Positions 17,596 to 27,058 of a stretch of DNA of 64,000 bases are shown one piece after another. The position numbers and the translations under genes are program-made. The stretch is from Cytophagales bacterium CG12_big_fil_rev_8_21_14_0_65_40_12 (GTDB lineage: Bacteria; Bacteroidota; Bacteroidia; Cytophagales; Cyclobacteriaceae), in assembly GCA_002786855.1 (NCBI GenBank), contig PCUU01000026.1, positions 55,698 to 119,697 of the forward strand. Reading direction: 5' to 3'. The notes beneath the pieces were generated by a model that did not search any database, was not told where the DNA came from, and saw only the letters and a program-made list of their open reading frames with translations. Numbering within the stretch: the first letter of the stretch is position 1; each line of letters opens with the position of its first letter.

Positions 17596-18993
17596 CTAAA
17601 TACCAGAAAAGAGCTCAAAGCTTTCCAAATAATTCGGGATCATCACATTTGGCCAATGAAGTTCTTCTTTCAGTTTTTCCGATAAATGCGTAGCGCTGGC
17701 CAATTCACCATGTACAACAAAGGCCATCTTTGGGGCTTCAATTTGGCTTGCCCAGTGCATCAATTCTTGCCTATCTGCATGGGCAGAAAGACCGTGAATA
17801 CTTTCAATCTTACATAATACAGGAATTTCTTCACCATAAATGCGAGAAGTGGCATCTCCATCCTGAATTTTCCTACCACGAGTTCCTTCGGCCTGATAAC
17901 CCGCAAAAAGGAGTGTATCGTTTTTTCTAGGCAGGCGATTGTACAAATGATGAAGTATTCGCCCTCCGGTACACATTCCACTTGCAGAAATAATGACTGC
18001 GTTTTTCTGAATGTTATTAATGCTAATGGACGACTCTTGTGACCTGTAGTATCTGAAATGCGGATAATCGAAAATAGAGTCTTCAGCTTCTCTGCCAATA
18101 CCTAATTTATGATCGTTGGGGTGAGCCTTGAATAAATTCGTAGTGCTGATCGCCATTGGGCTATCAATATAGATTTCGCAGGCAGGAATCATTTTTTTCT
18201 CCAAGAGTTGGAAAAAGTAATAGAGCAATAACTGCGTTCTTCCAACCGCAAAAGCAGGAATAAGCAGGCATCCGCCATTATTAAAAGTATCCTTAACAAT
18301 CGTGGCAAGCTGGCCCTCAACATCACTGGCTAAATTATCTCGGTCACCATAAGTTGATTCGATAAAGAGCACATCGGCTTGATCAATCGGACTGGGATCT
18401 TGGTGAACCGGTTGATTGTAACGACCTAAATCTCCAGAAAAAACAACTTTCTTTTGCTGGGTATCGCCTTGAATACTAAATGAAACAATTGAAGAGCCTA
18501 AAATGTGACCAGCATCGAAAAAGGTCGCTTTAACATTTTCAAAAATGTCAATCAACTCCAGATAAGGTACGGCAATTAACATCCCCAAGGCCTTTTCTGC
18601 ATCAACAAGATCAAAAAGTGGAAGAGGTGGGCTGTGTTTCGAATAACCTTTTTTGTCAATGTAATCGGCTTCTTCTTCTTGGAGTTTTGCAGCATCTTTC
18701 AACATGATTTCCAAGAGAGCAGCCGTTGCCTCAGTACAATAAATTGGCCCAGCAAAGCCATCCTTGACAATCCTAGGCAAATAGCCAGAATGATCAATAT
18801 GGGCATGGGTTAAAACTATAGCATCAATCGTGGTGGCGTCAATCGGAAATTCAGCCCAGTTCCTAAGTCTCAGCTCCTTCAATCCTTGAAAAAGGCCGCA
18901 ATCCACCAATAATTTTTTGTAGCCTATCTCTAGCAAGTATTTAGAACCTGTTACGGATTTGGCCCCACCTAAAAACTTCACTCTGACATCCAT
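17596..18993 (-). CDS. MBL-fold beta-CASP RNA-specificity-domain hydrolase
   Basis: THAHIDHSGYLPR, FIESTYGDR, SASGMCTGGRILHHL; start MDVRVKFLGGAKSVTGSKYLLE. Confidence 0.93.
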   Translation of the reverse strand: MDVRVKFLGGAKSVTGSKYLLEIGYKKLLVDCGLFQGLKELRLRNWAEFPIDATTIDAIVLTHAHIDHSGYLPRIVKDGFAGPIYCTEATAALLEIMLKDAAKLQEEEADYIDKKGYSKHSPPLPLFDLVDAEKALGMLIAVPYLELIDIFENVKATFFDAGHILGSSIVSFSIQGDTQQKKVVFSGDLGRYNQPVHQDPSPIDQADVLFIESTYGDRDNLASDVEGQLATIVKDTFNNGGCLLIPAFAVGRTQLLLYYFFQLLEKKMIPACEIYIDSPMAISTTNLFKAHPNDHKLGIGREAEDSIFDYPHFRYYRSQESSISINNIQKNAVIISASGMCTGGRILHHLYNRLPRKNDTLLFAGYQAEGTRGRKIQDGDATSRIYGEEIPVLCKIESIHGLSAHADRQELMHWASQIEAPKMAFVVHGELASATHLSEKLKEELHWPNVMIPNYLESFELFSGI

Positions 18994-19083
18994 AGTATTG
19001 TATTTACACAAATGAAGTTGAAGCTATTCGGCTATAAAAATGGTGACCAAAATCATAAAAGGGGATAAATCAGGTTGAACTGC

Positions 19084-19120
19084 AAAAAAAATCCCATCAG
19101 TTTTTCACCTGACGGGATAT
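19084..19120 (-). terminator. terminator of ABC transporter operon
   Basis: ATCCCrTCAG...CTGACGGGAT with A-run (U-run on minus strand). Confidence 0.65.
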
Positions 19121-19142
19121 TTCTAAATGTTTTAAAAGGCGA

Positions 19143-20462
19143 TTAAACCTTCATGGTAAACCACTTGGCAATGATTTTCCAATTCACTTTAACGCCATAC
19201 ATCAAAATACCGATTCTATAAATTCTGCCTGCTAACCAAATCGTACCAACAAAACCAACCACCAATAAAATCATGGATAGTGCAAGTTGCCAATCAGGAA
19301 CTCCGAACGGAATTCTTGCCATCATAATGATGGGCGAGGTAAATGGAATCATAGAAAGCGTAACCGCCAAGCCTCCATTTGGATCTTCCAACACAAAAAA
19401 CATGGACATGATCGCGGCCAGAATTGGCAATACAATCGGCAACATAAATTGCTGTGCATCTTGAATGCTATCTACTGCCGAACCTACTGCTGCATAAAGG
19501 GCTCCGTAAAGGAAGTACGCTCCTAAGAAGAAGAACAAGAAAGAGAACAAAATTTTACCCACCGGGATGGTAGCGATCAATTCTTGAATCTTCATGGCCA
19601 TTTCTTGGCCTTGTGTTAGGTCTGCTGATTGGCCTTGAGCCATGGCGTCCATGACTTCTTGGCTACCCCCGCCTAGCAAGGACACGCCCACCGTTGACAA
19701 GCCGCCAATCAATACAATCCAAATCAAAAGTTGTGTAAAACCAACCGCACCTACGCCAAGTACCTTTCCCATCATCAGTTGAAATGGACGAACTGATGAA
19801 ACAATTACTTCTACAATTCTGCTGGTCTTTTCATCCAAGACAGATTGCATGATTTGGCTACCGTAAACGAAAATGAAAATGTAGATCAAAAAGCCTGTAC
19901 CATAACCAATGGCATAGCTTAAACCGGCATTACTTTTAGATTCTTCCCCCTCATCGGTAAGGTTAAAGGATTCCAAACTCACCCTAGCGTCAAGCGATTT
20001 TAAGACTTCTTGGTCTAAGCCAGATTTTTGAAGTTTTACATCCTCCAGTTTTGTACTGATTGTTTTTTCAAAATCCTGTAATACCCTGAAACTCGGATTG
20101 GTCTTTGAATAAAAGGCAAAGCCATCATAGCTTGTTTTGGCCTTATCCTCTAAATCGACTGGGGGAATAAAAATCAAACCGAAGGCTTCCTTTTCTGCCA
20201 TTGCCGCTTTTCCGTCTTCTAGCGAACCAGTCATATATTCGAAAGCATAGCCAGACTCGTTAAAAGTATCGGTAAAATATCCACTTTGGTCCAGTACTAT
20301 TATATCGTCCTGGTTAGATTTTTTATCCCTTGTGCCGAAGTAAACGATTACGAAAATAATTGAAGGAAGAATGAGCGGAGTCAAAAGAGTGGCTAGTAAA
20401 AACGACTTCTTTTTAACTCTTGTCATGTATTCTCTTTTGAGTACTAAGAAAATTTGGTTCAT
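19143..20462 (-). CDS. ABC transporter permease (NatB-like, ABC2)
   Basis: VLDEKTSRIVEVIVSSVRPFQLMMGKVLGVGAVG motif. Confidence 0.92.
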   Translation of the reverse strand: MNQIFLVLKREYMTRVKKKSFLLATLLTPLILPSIIFVIVYFGTRDKKSNQDDIIVLDQSGYFTDTFNESGYAFEYMTGSLEDGKAAMAEKEAFGLIFIPPVDLEDKAKTSYDGFAFYSKTNPSFRVLQDFEKTISTKLEDVKLQKSGLDQEVLKSLDARVSLESFNLTDEGEESKSNAGLSYAIGYGTGFLIYIFIFVYGSQIMQSVLDEKTSRIVEVIVSSVRPFQLMMGKVLGVGAVGFTQLLIWIVLIGGLSTVGVSLLGGGSQEVMDAMAQGQSADLTQGQEMAMKIQELIATIPVGKILFSFLFFFLGAYFLYGALYAAVGSAVDSIQDAQQFMLPIVLPILAAIMSMFFVLEDPNGGLAVTLSMIPFTSPIIMMARIPFGVPDWQLALSMILLVVGFVGTIWLAGRIYRIGILMYGVKVNWKIIAKWFTMKV

Positions 20463-21373
20463 GATTTTTTCCCTCCTTCCACTATTGAAATAAATATGTC
20501 ATTAATCGAAGGTATCAACTCTATAAAAGAATGTACCTCCGTTTTGTTAATCAGTTCTCTGAGCAAATCATTAGGATTAAGCCCCGCCTTTGCCTGAATA
20601 GTCGCTTCAAACATGTCGTCTTCAATGTTCTTGGTTTCCAATAATTGAAAATCGCCACTCAGTTCAGAGATTTTGCCTTTGTATTGAACATTGTACTTGT
20701 CGGATCGGTAAGAATCCTTGATCTCCTTTTTAGTGCCATCAAGAATTTTTTGAGACTTATTGATCATGGCAATGTTTTCGCAGAGCTGCTCAACCGACTC
20801 CATTCTATGGGTTGAAAAGATTACGGTTGCTCCCTTTTCACGCAATTCAAGAATTTCGTCCTTGATCAAATTGGCATTGACGGGGTCGAAACCCGAGAAA
20901 GGTTCATCGAGAATTAAAAGCTTTGGTTCGTGAAGCACAGTGGCTATGAACTGGATCTTCTGCGCCATACCTTTTGAAAGGTCTTCCACCTTTTTACCAG
21001 CCCACTCAGTCAGCTCCAATTTTTCCAACCATTTTTTGATACGAATGCGGGCTTCTCCACTCGAAAGGCCTTTGAGCTGCGCCAAATACATGAGCTGCTC
21101 CCCGACTTTCATCTTTTTGTAAAGACCACGCTCTTCGGGCAAATAACCAATAATTTTAACATGGCTAGGATTGAGCTTTTCTCCATTGATCAAAACATTG
21201 CCTTCATCAGACATGATGATTTGATTAATGATTCTGATCAGGGTGGTTTTTCCAGCTCCGTTGGGGCCAAGCAAACCGAAAATGGATTGCTTCGGAATCG
21301 ATATGCTCACGTCATTCAAGGCCCTGTGCTGGGCGTAGCTCTTGGAAACGTGATGGGCTTCTAGAATATTCAA
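20459..21373 (-). CDS. ABC transporter ATP-binding protein (NatA-like)
   Basis: GPNGAGKTTLIRI Walker A, LSKGMAQKIQ signature, LLILDEPFSG Walker B. Confidence 0.95.
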   Translation of the reverse strand: MNILEAHHVSKSYAQHRALNDVSISIPKQSIFGLLGPNGAGKTTLIRIINQIIMSDEGNVLINGEKLNPSHVKIIGYLPEERGLYKKMKVGEQLMYLAQLKGLSSGEARIRIKKWLEKLELTEWAGKKVEDLSKGMAQKIQFIATVLHEPKLLILDEPFSGFDPVNANLIKDEILELREKGATVIFSTHRMESVEQLCENIAMINKSQKILDGTKKEIKDSYRSDKYNVQYKGKISELSGDFQLLETKNIEDDMFEATIQAKAGLNPNDLLRELINKTEVHSFIELIPSINDIFISIVEGGKKS

Positions 21374-21517
21374 GATGGTTTAGTTTTGGTTCAAATTAAT
21401 TTAAAAAGGCAACAAAACCTTTAAAGCAATCTAAGATTAAAATTGACAGCTTGAATATAATGAACTTTCTGCTAAACGGATTTTAGATGGGCTTTACGGA
21501 AATAAGAATACTGTGAA

Positions 21518-22408
21518 TTAATTGCGGCTGAACACTACGCTGCCCATGGCCAAGTCGATATTGAAGGTCAAAAGGTTCGTAGCCTCGGGCTGGTATGCAC
21601 CATTGACGTACACATTGTCCCTGATTTTAACGAAGTCAGCTGGCATTTTGAGCTTTCGATAAGAGGTGTTTTTGATACGAATCATCATTGGGGTGGCTTC
21701 CTCTTGCATATTAATAGTAAGATTCCCAGCGCCTACTCTCACCCAAATCTCACTTGGAATTTCGGAGATTTCTTCAAAATTCATGGTCAGCGTGCCAAAG
21801 CCTACTTCGGCTACCACCACCTTGGCCCTCGCCATGTTCAGTCGATCAATTTCAACATCTCCGAGGTCCACATTCACCAAAAAAGTATCCATTTCAACCC
21901 TATTTCCCATATTGGAATGGTAACCCACTTTGACATGCGCATTTCCAGAGGTGATTTTTAACTTTTCAACTGCTATGTCCGATAAGTCCACATAAGCCTT
22001 TCCTACTCCATAATTCAAGTCGAGATCGTAGGGTTTGAAGTCTGTAAAATAAATGCTCCAGTAATTGCTCTCATCGGTGGATTTCTTCGCAAAGATTTTC
22101 GTCATTTTACTGGTAAATCCTTCCTTACCGCTATCGTTCAAGTTCAACCAAGTATGTAGCACATCGCCATCCTTCTGTTGCCCAAACTCTGGGGTAACAT
22201 AATCTTGTTCGCTAGAGCCCATAATATTGATGGGATTATCCCCATGGCGCGTGCGGATTTCGCAAGTGCCTGAGCTGGCTTTTAAAAAGAAATGAATTTT
22301 TTCGCAAGAAACATCGTCTTGCACCTCGAAATGCGTTTTTGATTGTGCCCACAATCCAACTCCTGCAACCCCAAAACTTACGATTGCCAGTATCAATACT
22401 CTAAACAT
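21518..22408 (-). CDS. secreted hypothetical protein, possible beta-helical adhesin-like fold
   Basis: Signal peptide; repeated beta-rich segments (DLNYGVGKAYVDLSDI, VDLGDVEIDRLNMARAKVVVAEVGFGTLTM). Confidence 0.5.
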   Translation of the reverse strand: MFRVLILAIVSFGVAGVGLWAQSKTHFEVQDDVSCEKIHFFLKASSGTCEIRTRHGDNPINIMGSSEQDYVTPEFGQQKDGDVLHTWLNLNDSGKEGFTSKMTKIFAKKSTDESNYWSIYFTDFKPYDLDLNYGVGKAYVDLSDIAVEKLKITSGNAHVKVGYHSNMGNRVEMDTFLVNVDLGDVEIDRLNMARAKVVVAEVGFGTLTMNFEEISEIPSEIWVRVGAGNLTINMQEEATPMMIRIKNTSYRKLKMPADFVKIRDNVYVNGAYQPEATNLLTFNIDLAMGSVVFSRN

Positions 22409-22557
22409 GAACTTCCATACGAATTGAGTAAGACAGATGTTTCAAAATATGTTGGTGCATAGGGATTTAACCAATTTTAAGATCATCCGAAACCTCGAAT
22501 CTAGCAAAATTATTAAGAAGTGGCCATTCTTATCTCGAATGAAATTATCTTCGCGCC

Positions 22558-23961
22558 ATGGCTAAGTTCAGAGGAAAACATAAGGTAATTGAAAAAGTAC
22601 GCATCGAGGGGATAGCAGCAGAGGGAAAATGCATCGCTAGAATTGACGATCAGGTACTTTTTATTGAGGGAGTTGCCCCTGGTGACTTAGTGGATGTAAT
22701 GGTGACCCGAAAGAAACCCAACTACATGGAAGGCAGGCCAATGACCTTTCATGAATATTCAAAAGACAGGATTGAGCCTTTTTGTGAGCATTTCGGTACC
22801 TGTGGAGGCTGCAAATGGCAGCACATTCCTTATGAACTTCAGCTTAAATACAAACACCAGCAGGTCATTGACAGCTTGCAACGCATCGCTAAGGTAGAAT
22901 TGCCCGAAATCAAACCTATTTTAGCCTCTGCCTCGACTCAATATTACCGAAATAAACTAGAGTACACTTTCTCCAATTGGAAATGGTTTACCAAAGCCGA
23001 AGTAGATTCTGGTGAGGAACTTGACAGAAGAGGCCTTGGATTTCATATCCCTGGCAGGTTCGATAAAATTTTAGATGTCGAAAACTGCTATCACCAGCCT
23101 GAACCCTCTAACACAATCCGATTAGCTGTTAGAAAATACTGCTTAGAAAATGACTTGACTTTCTATGATTTGGTAAAGCGCACAGGCATTATGCGGAATT
23201 TGATCATCCGTAATTCTGTACTTGATCAGTGGATGGTGATCCTTCAAGTGGCTTCGGAAGACGAGAAATTGTTCGGATTGCTGGAACACCTCAAAGTCAA
23301 CTTTCCGCAAATCACTTCATTACAATATGTGGTGAATGATAAAATCAACGAGACTTTCAATGAGTTGGAAGTGAAACTCTATTCGGGCGAAGCCTTTATT
23401 ATGGAAGAAATGGAGGGGATTAAGTTCAAAGTAGGGCCAAAATCATTCTACCAAACCAATGCGCCTCAAGCTTACGAACTTTACAAAATTGCTCGCGATT
23501 TTGCAGGACTTACTGGCAAAGAAGTGGTCTATGATCTTTATACTGGAACGGGTACCATCGCCAATTTTATAGCCAAAAATGCCAAAGAAGTGGTTGGTTT
23601 AGAATATGTTGAAGATGCGATTGAAGATGCCAAGGTGAATTCTGAAATTAATGGAATTACCAATACCAGCTTCTATGCTGGTGACATGAAAGATCTTTTG
23701 AACGATGAGTTCATGAGTCAACATGCCAAGCCAGACGTAATCATTACCGATCCGCCCAGAGCTGGAATGCATGAGTCCGTGGTGAAAATGCTGTTGAAAA
23801 TTGAGGCTGAAAAAATTGTTTATGTAAGCTGCAATCCTGCCACACAAGCAAGAGACTTGGCTTGGTTAGACGAGAAATATCGGGTAGAACGGGTGCAGCC
23901 AGTAGATATGTTTCCACAAACCCATCATGTTGAAAATGTTGTCTTATTGGTCAAAAAATAA
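22558..23961 (+). CDS. rlmD: 23S rRNA (uracil(1939)-C(5))-methyltransferase
   Basis: CEHFGTCGGCKWQHIPYE Fe-S cluster motif; FYQTNAPQAYELY; VYDLYTGTGTIANF; YVSCNPATQARDL. Confidence 0.93.
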   Translation: MAKFRGKHKVIEKVRIEGIAAEGKCIARIDDQVLFIEGVAPGDLVDVMVTRKKPNYMEGRPMTFHEYSKDRIEPFCEHFGTCGGCKWQHIPYELQLKYKHQQVIDSLQRIAKVELPEIKPILASASTQYYRNKLEYTFSNWKWFTKAEVDSGEELDRRGLGFHIPGRFDKILDVENCYHQPEPSNTIRLAVRKYCLENDLTFYDLVKRTGIMRNLIIRNSVLDQWMVILQVASEDEKLFGLLEHLKVNFPQITSLQYVVNDKINETFNELEVKLYSGEAFIMEEMEGIKFKVGPKSFYQTNAPQAYELYKIARDFAGLTGKEVVYDLYTGTGTIANFIAKNAKEVVGLEYVEDAIEDAKVNSEINGITNTSFYAGDMKDLLNDEFMSQHAKPDVIITDPPRAGMHESVVKMLLKIEAEKIVYVSCNPATQARDLAWLDEKYRVERVQPVDMFPQTHHVENVVLLVKK

Positions 23962-24038
23962 GATTATTAGATAAATTGACATTCGGATGAACTGGCAAAG
24001 CGCCTAATCAGTTAAACCCTTGAACAAAAATAAATTCT

Positions 24039-24992
24039 ATGAATCAGCTTACTTTTAGAAACGGAGATCAATTAGATGCAATCGGTTTGGGCACATGGAA
24101 ATCTGCCCCAGGCGAAGTATATAAAGCAGTTCGAGAAGCCATCAAAGTAGGTTATAGACATATTGATTGCGCTTGGATTTACCAAAACGAAACTGAAATA
24201 GGCAAAGCTTTTCAGGATGCTTTTACTGATGGCGATGTAACCCGCGAAGAGTTGTTTGTTACTTCAAAACTTTGGAATTCTTTTCATGCGCCAGCAGATG
24301 TAGAGCCTGCTTTAAAGCAATCACTCAAAGCCCTTCAGCTTGATTACTTAGATCTTTATTTGATTCACTGGCCTATAGCACACAAAAAGGATGTTGTTTC
24401 TCCAACCGATGCAGATGGTTTTCTTCCGCTCGAAAAAATGCCGATTGCCGATACTTGGGCAGCCATGGAAGCTTGTGTAGCCAAAGGTTTAGTCAAACAC
24501 ATTGGCGTTTCTAATTTCAATATCCCTAAAATCAAAAAATTGATGACTACCGCGCGGATTATTCCTGAAATGAATCAGGTAGAATCGCATCCACTTTTGG
24601 CACAAAATGATTTATTGGCCTTCTGCAACGAAAACAAAATTCTTTATACCGCTTACTCTCCGCTAGGTTCTAGAGACAGGGCCGAAGGAATGAAAGGGCA
24701 TGACGAGCCTGATATGTTTGAGAATGCGGTGATCAAAGCTATAGCAGAAAAGCATGCAGTACATCCCGCTCAAATTCTTATCAAATGGGCCGAAGGCAGA
24801 GGCACTGCGGTAATCCCTAAATCGGTAAACCCAGAAAGGCTTAAGAAAAACTTAGCTTCGGCTAATATAGAATTGAGTGCTGATGAAATGACTCAAATCA
24901 ACGGCTTAGATAAAGGCTACCGTTTCCTTAATGGTAAATTCTGGGAAAGAGAAGGTGGCTTTTATACTGCCGAAGCACTTTGGAATGAATAG
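24039..24992 (+). CDS. aldo/keto reductase
   Basis: GYRHIDCAWIYQNETEIGKAF, LYLIHWPI, IGVSNF, AVIPKSVNPERLKKN. Confidence 0.95.
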   Translation: MNQLTFRNGDQLDAIGLGTWKSAPGEVYKAVREAIKVGYRHIDCAWIYQNETEIGKAFQDAFTDGDVTREELFVTSKLWNSFHAPADVEPALKQSLKALQLDYLDLYLIHWPIAHKKDVVSPTDADGFLPLEKMPIADTWAAMEACVAKGLVKHIGVSNFNIPKIKKLMTTARIIPEMNQVESHPLLAQNDLLAFCNENKILYTAYSPLGSRDRAEGMKGHDEPDMFENAVIKAIAEKHAVHPAQILIKWAEGRGTAVIPKSVNPERLKKNLASANIELSADEMTQINGLDKGYRFLNGKFWEREGGFYTAEALWNE

Positions 24993-25037
24993 CCTTGCAT
25001 TAGTTATTGTTAGCCTATTTTATTTATAAATTCATAA

Positions 25038-25081
25038 AAGAAAACCAGCTCTCCAGATGGGTCAGGAAAGCTGGTTTTCCT
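25038..25081 (+). terminator. terminator after aldo/keto reductase
   Basis: GAAAACCAGCT...AGCTGGTTTTC. Confidence 0.8.
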
Positions 25082-25124
25082 GTTCTATTTTCTTCCCCTA
25101 CTTTATCGCAGTGCAACAGCTGCT

Positions 25125-25188
25125 CAAAATAGGTACTCGCCAAAGGCAAGCACCAGTTGCCGCAGTGGACAAGTGAGCACTAGGGGGA
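25125..25188. repeat. ~64-bp structured repeat copy 1
   Basis: CAAAATAGGTACTCGCCAAAGGCAAGCACCAGTTGCCGCAGTGGACAAGTGAGCACTAGGGGG; near-identical to 25771..25834. Confidence 0.9.
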
Positions 25189-25208
25189 ACACCAACAAAG
25201 GCGTAATG

Positions 25209-25667
25209 TCAACCTTTGTCTATATAGAGATATTCAAACTCTCTTTTGAAGCACGGGCACTCGGTTTCAAAAATGCCTTTTTCGAAAGCTTCCTTGTGTA
25301 CCTCGGGAAGCTTCTTGTATCTTTTCTTCCTTTTCCTTTCAACACGGTTCAAAGACATAAAGTCATAAGATCCACTTAACGTCATTATTACCTCAATTTT
25401 ATCACAATTACCAACAAGTCCGATGGCTGTGGGGTCTAATCCAACAAATCTAAATAATACTTTATCCTGTGAAGTAGCAATGTTTATTTCGAAAAACCCA
25501 TCCATATCTGTCCTTCCAACTTTAACCGTGTCATTAACTATAATGGACACTCCTGGCACAGGTTCCAAATCATCAGAAATCACCCGTCCTTTTAGAGTTT
25601 TATTCTGAGAATAAAGACTACTCGCAGAACCTATAAGTACAATTAAGAAAAGTATTGACTTTTTCAT
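25209..25667 (-). CDS. secreted carboxypeptidase-like regulatory (CarboxypepD_reg-like) domain protein
   Basis: Signal peptide; NKTLKGRVISDDLEPVPGVSIIVNDTVKVGRTDMDGFFEINI. Confidence 0.85.
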   Translation of the reverse strand: MKKSILFLIVLIGSASSLYSQNKTLKGRVISDDLEPVPGVSIIVNDTVKVGRTDMDGFFEINIATSQDKVLFRFVGLDPTAIGLVGNCDKIEVIMTLSGSYDFMSLNRVERKRKKRYKKLPEVHKEAFEKGIFETECPCFKREFEYLYIDKG

Positions 25668-25675
25668 TTTTCACT

Positions 25676-25700
25676 CCAGTTGGTGTTCTTCACCAACTGG
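25676..25700. promoter_or_regulatory. strong hairpin immediately upstream of the 25209..25667 start codon
   Basis: CCAGTTGGTG-TTCTT-CACCAACTGG, perfect 10-bp arms, 8 nt from the start codon. Confidence 0.75.
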
Positions 25701-25770
25701 CTGCTGATCATCGAATATAAAAAGCTTATTTCAATAATTCTTGGTTTTCTAATGCCGGGCATGTACTTCA

Positions 25771-25834
25771 CAAAATAGGTACTCGCCAAAGGTGAGCACC
25801 AGTTACCGCAGTGGGGAAGTGAGCGCCAAGGGGG
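25771..25834. repeat. ~64-bp structured repeat copy 2
   Basis: CAAAATAGGTACTCGCCAAAGGTGAGCACCAGTTACCGCAGTGGGGAAGTGAGCGCCAAGGGGG. Confidence 0.9.
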
Positions 25835-25880
25835 TTTTATTTGCAATTTAACGGATTATTTATTGTCTTAAAACACAAAA

Positions 25881-25905
25881 AAAGCCCCGACAAATCGGGG
25901 CTTTT
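25881..25905. terminator. bidirectional-type terminator downstream of the cold-shock gene
   Basis: AAAGCCCCGA-CAAA-TCGGGGCTTTT. Confidence 0.9.
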
Positions 25906-25932
25906 AATAATCAAAAATCTATTAGTCTTAAA

Positions 25933-26124
25933 CTATATTTTCTTGACGTTCACAGCATTAACACCTTTACGGCCTTCTGCTTTCTCGAATTGAACCTTAT
26001 CGTCTTTGTCTATAGAATCAATAGTTCCAGAAACGTGAACGAAGATTTCTTCTTTTGATGCGTCATCAACAATAAAGCCGAAGCCTTTGTCATTGTTGAA
26101 AAACTTTACGGTACCTGTATTCAT
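25933..26124 (-). CDS. cold-shock domain protein
   Basis: MNTGTVKFFNNDKGFGFIVDDASKEEIFVHVSG; start inside ORF 25933..26223. Confidence 0.95.
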   Translation of the reverse strand: MNTGTVKFFNNDKGFGFIVDDASKEEIFVHVSGTIDSIDKDDKVQFEKAEGRKGVNAVNVKKI

Positions 26125-26167
26125 TGTAATTTGTAATAAGTAATTAAAAATTTTATTTGTAACATGG

Positions 26168-26197
26168 CAAATGTAGGTATTAGTTATGAAATCCAAA
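26168..26197 (-). promoter_or_regulatory. predicted promoter of the cold-shock gene (TTTG-N18-TACATTTG)
   Basis: On minus strand TTTG (26197-26194), 18 nt, TACATTTG (26175-26168). Confidence 0.6.
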
Positions 26198-26701
26198 CAA
26201 CAAGCAAATAAAAAACTGTTCATTGTGCGTCACGCTAAATCGAGCTGGGACCATCCGCATCTATCTGATTTTGAGCGACCTTTGAATAATCGAGGCAGCA
26301 TGGATGCCCCCGAAATGGGAGATAGACTCGTCACTTTGGGCCTCAAACCCGACCTGATCATTTCGTCTCCAGCGAACCGTGCAATTACCACTGCTAGAGA
26401 AATTTCAATCAAGTTAGGCATTGAGCCAACCGACATCCGACAAAATGCAGATCTTTATCATGCACATGCTTCTACCATGAGGCGTATCATAAGCCAAACC
26501 CGAGATGAGCATAATATCATCATGCTTTTTGGCCATAATCCGGGCTTGACTTATCTGATTGAAGACCTCTGCGATTTTGATTTAGACAACCTACCTACCT
26601 GCGGGGTTTGCGGAATTGAATTCGAAGTGGAAAGCTGGGCAGAAGTATTGCACAAAGATGGAATGAAGTTCTTCTATGATTTTCCAAAATCGAAGGCATG
26701 A
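26186..26701 (+). CDS. histidine phosphatase family protein (SixA-like)
   Basis: LFIVRHAKSSWDHPHLSDFERPLNNRG RHG motif; LFGHNPGLTYLIEDL. Confidence 0.92.
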   Translation: MKSKQQANKKLFIVRHAKSSWDHPHLSDFERPLNNRGSMDAPEMGDRLVTLGLKPDLIISSPANRAITTAREISIKLGIEPTDIRQNADLYHAHASTMRRIISQTRDEHNIIMLFGHNPGLTYLIEDLCDFDLDNLPTCGVCGIEFEVESWAEVLHKDGMKFFYDFPKSKA

Positions 26702-26741
26702 CGCAGAAATCGACTTTAAATAACGTGAAGAAAACACCCCT

Positions 26742-27004
26742 ATAATCCCCTCAAGGGGATATTATTACTGCGAAAGAAAATTCCCACAGCGCAAAATGAA
26801 TTCTTATGCAGCCTTAAGTCTTAATCTCTTATGAATTCCTCCCTTGAGGGAGGTTAGGAGCGTGCTTAATGATAATTGATTCCTTATCTCGAACTCAACT
26901 TAAATATGGAAAGACCCCTCCAAAAGTTGATGATCAAGTTGCATCAGGAGTTAATACATCCAGATAAACAACGAATAAAAACTTTTGGAGGGTTTTGGCA
27001 ATGA
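26742..27004. repeat. cluster of three inverted repeats in a convergent intergenic region
   Basis: ATCCCCT-CA-AGGGGAT (26745-26760), CCTCCCT-TG-AGGGAGG (26838-26853), CCCTCCAAAAGTT-N51-AACTTTTGGAGGG (26916-26992). Confidence 0.8.
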
Positions 27005-27058
27005 AAAAGTGCCCCTATGATTCCATTTGGCTTGTTCTATCTAATAGGTCTCAGCTTA

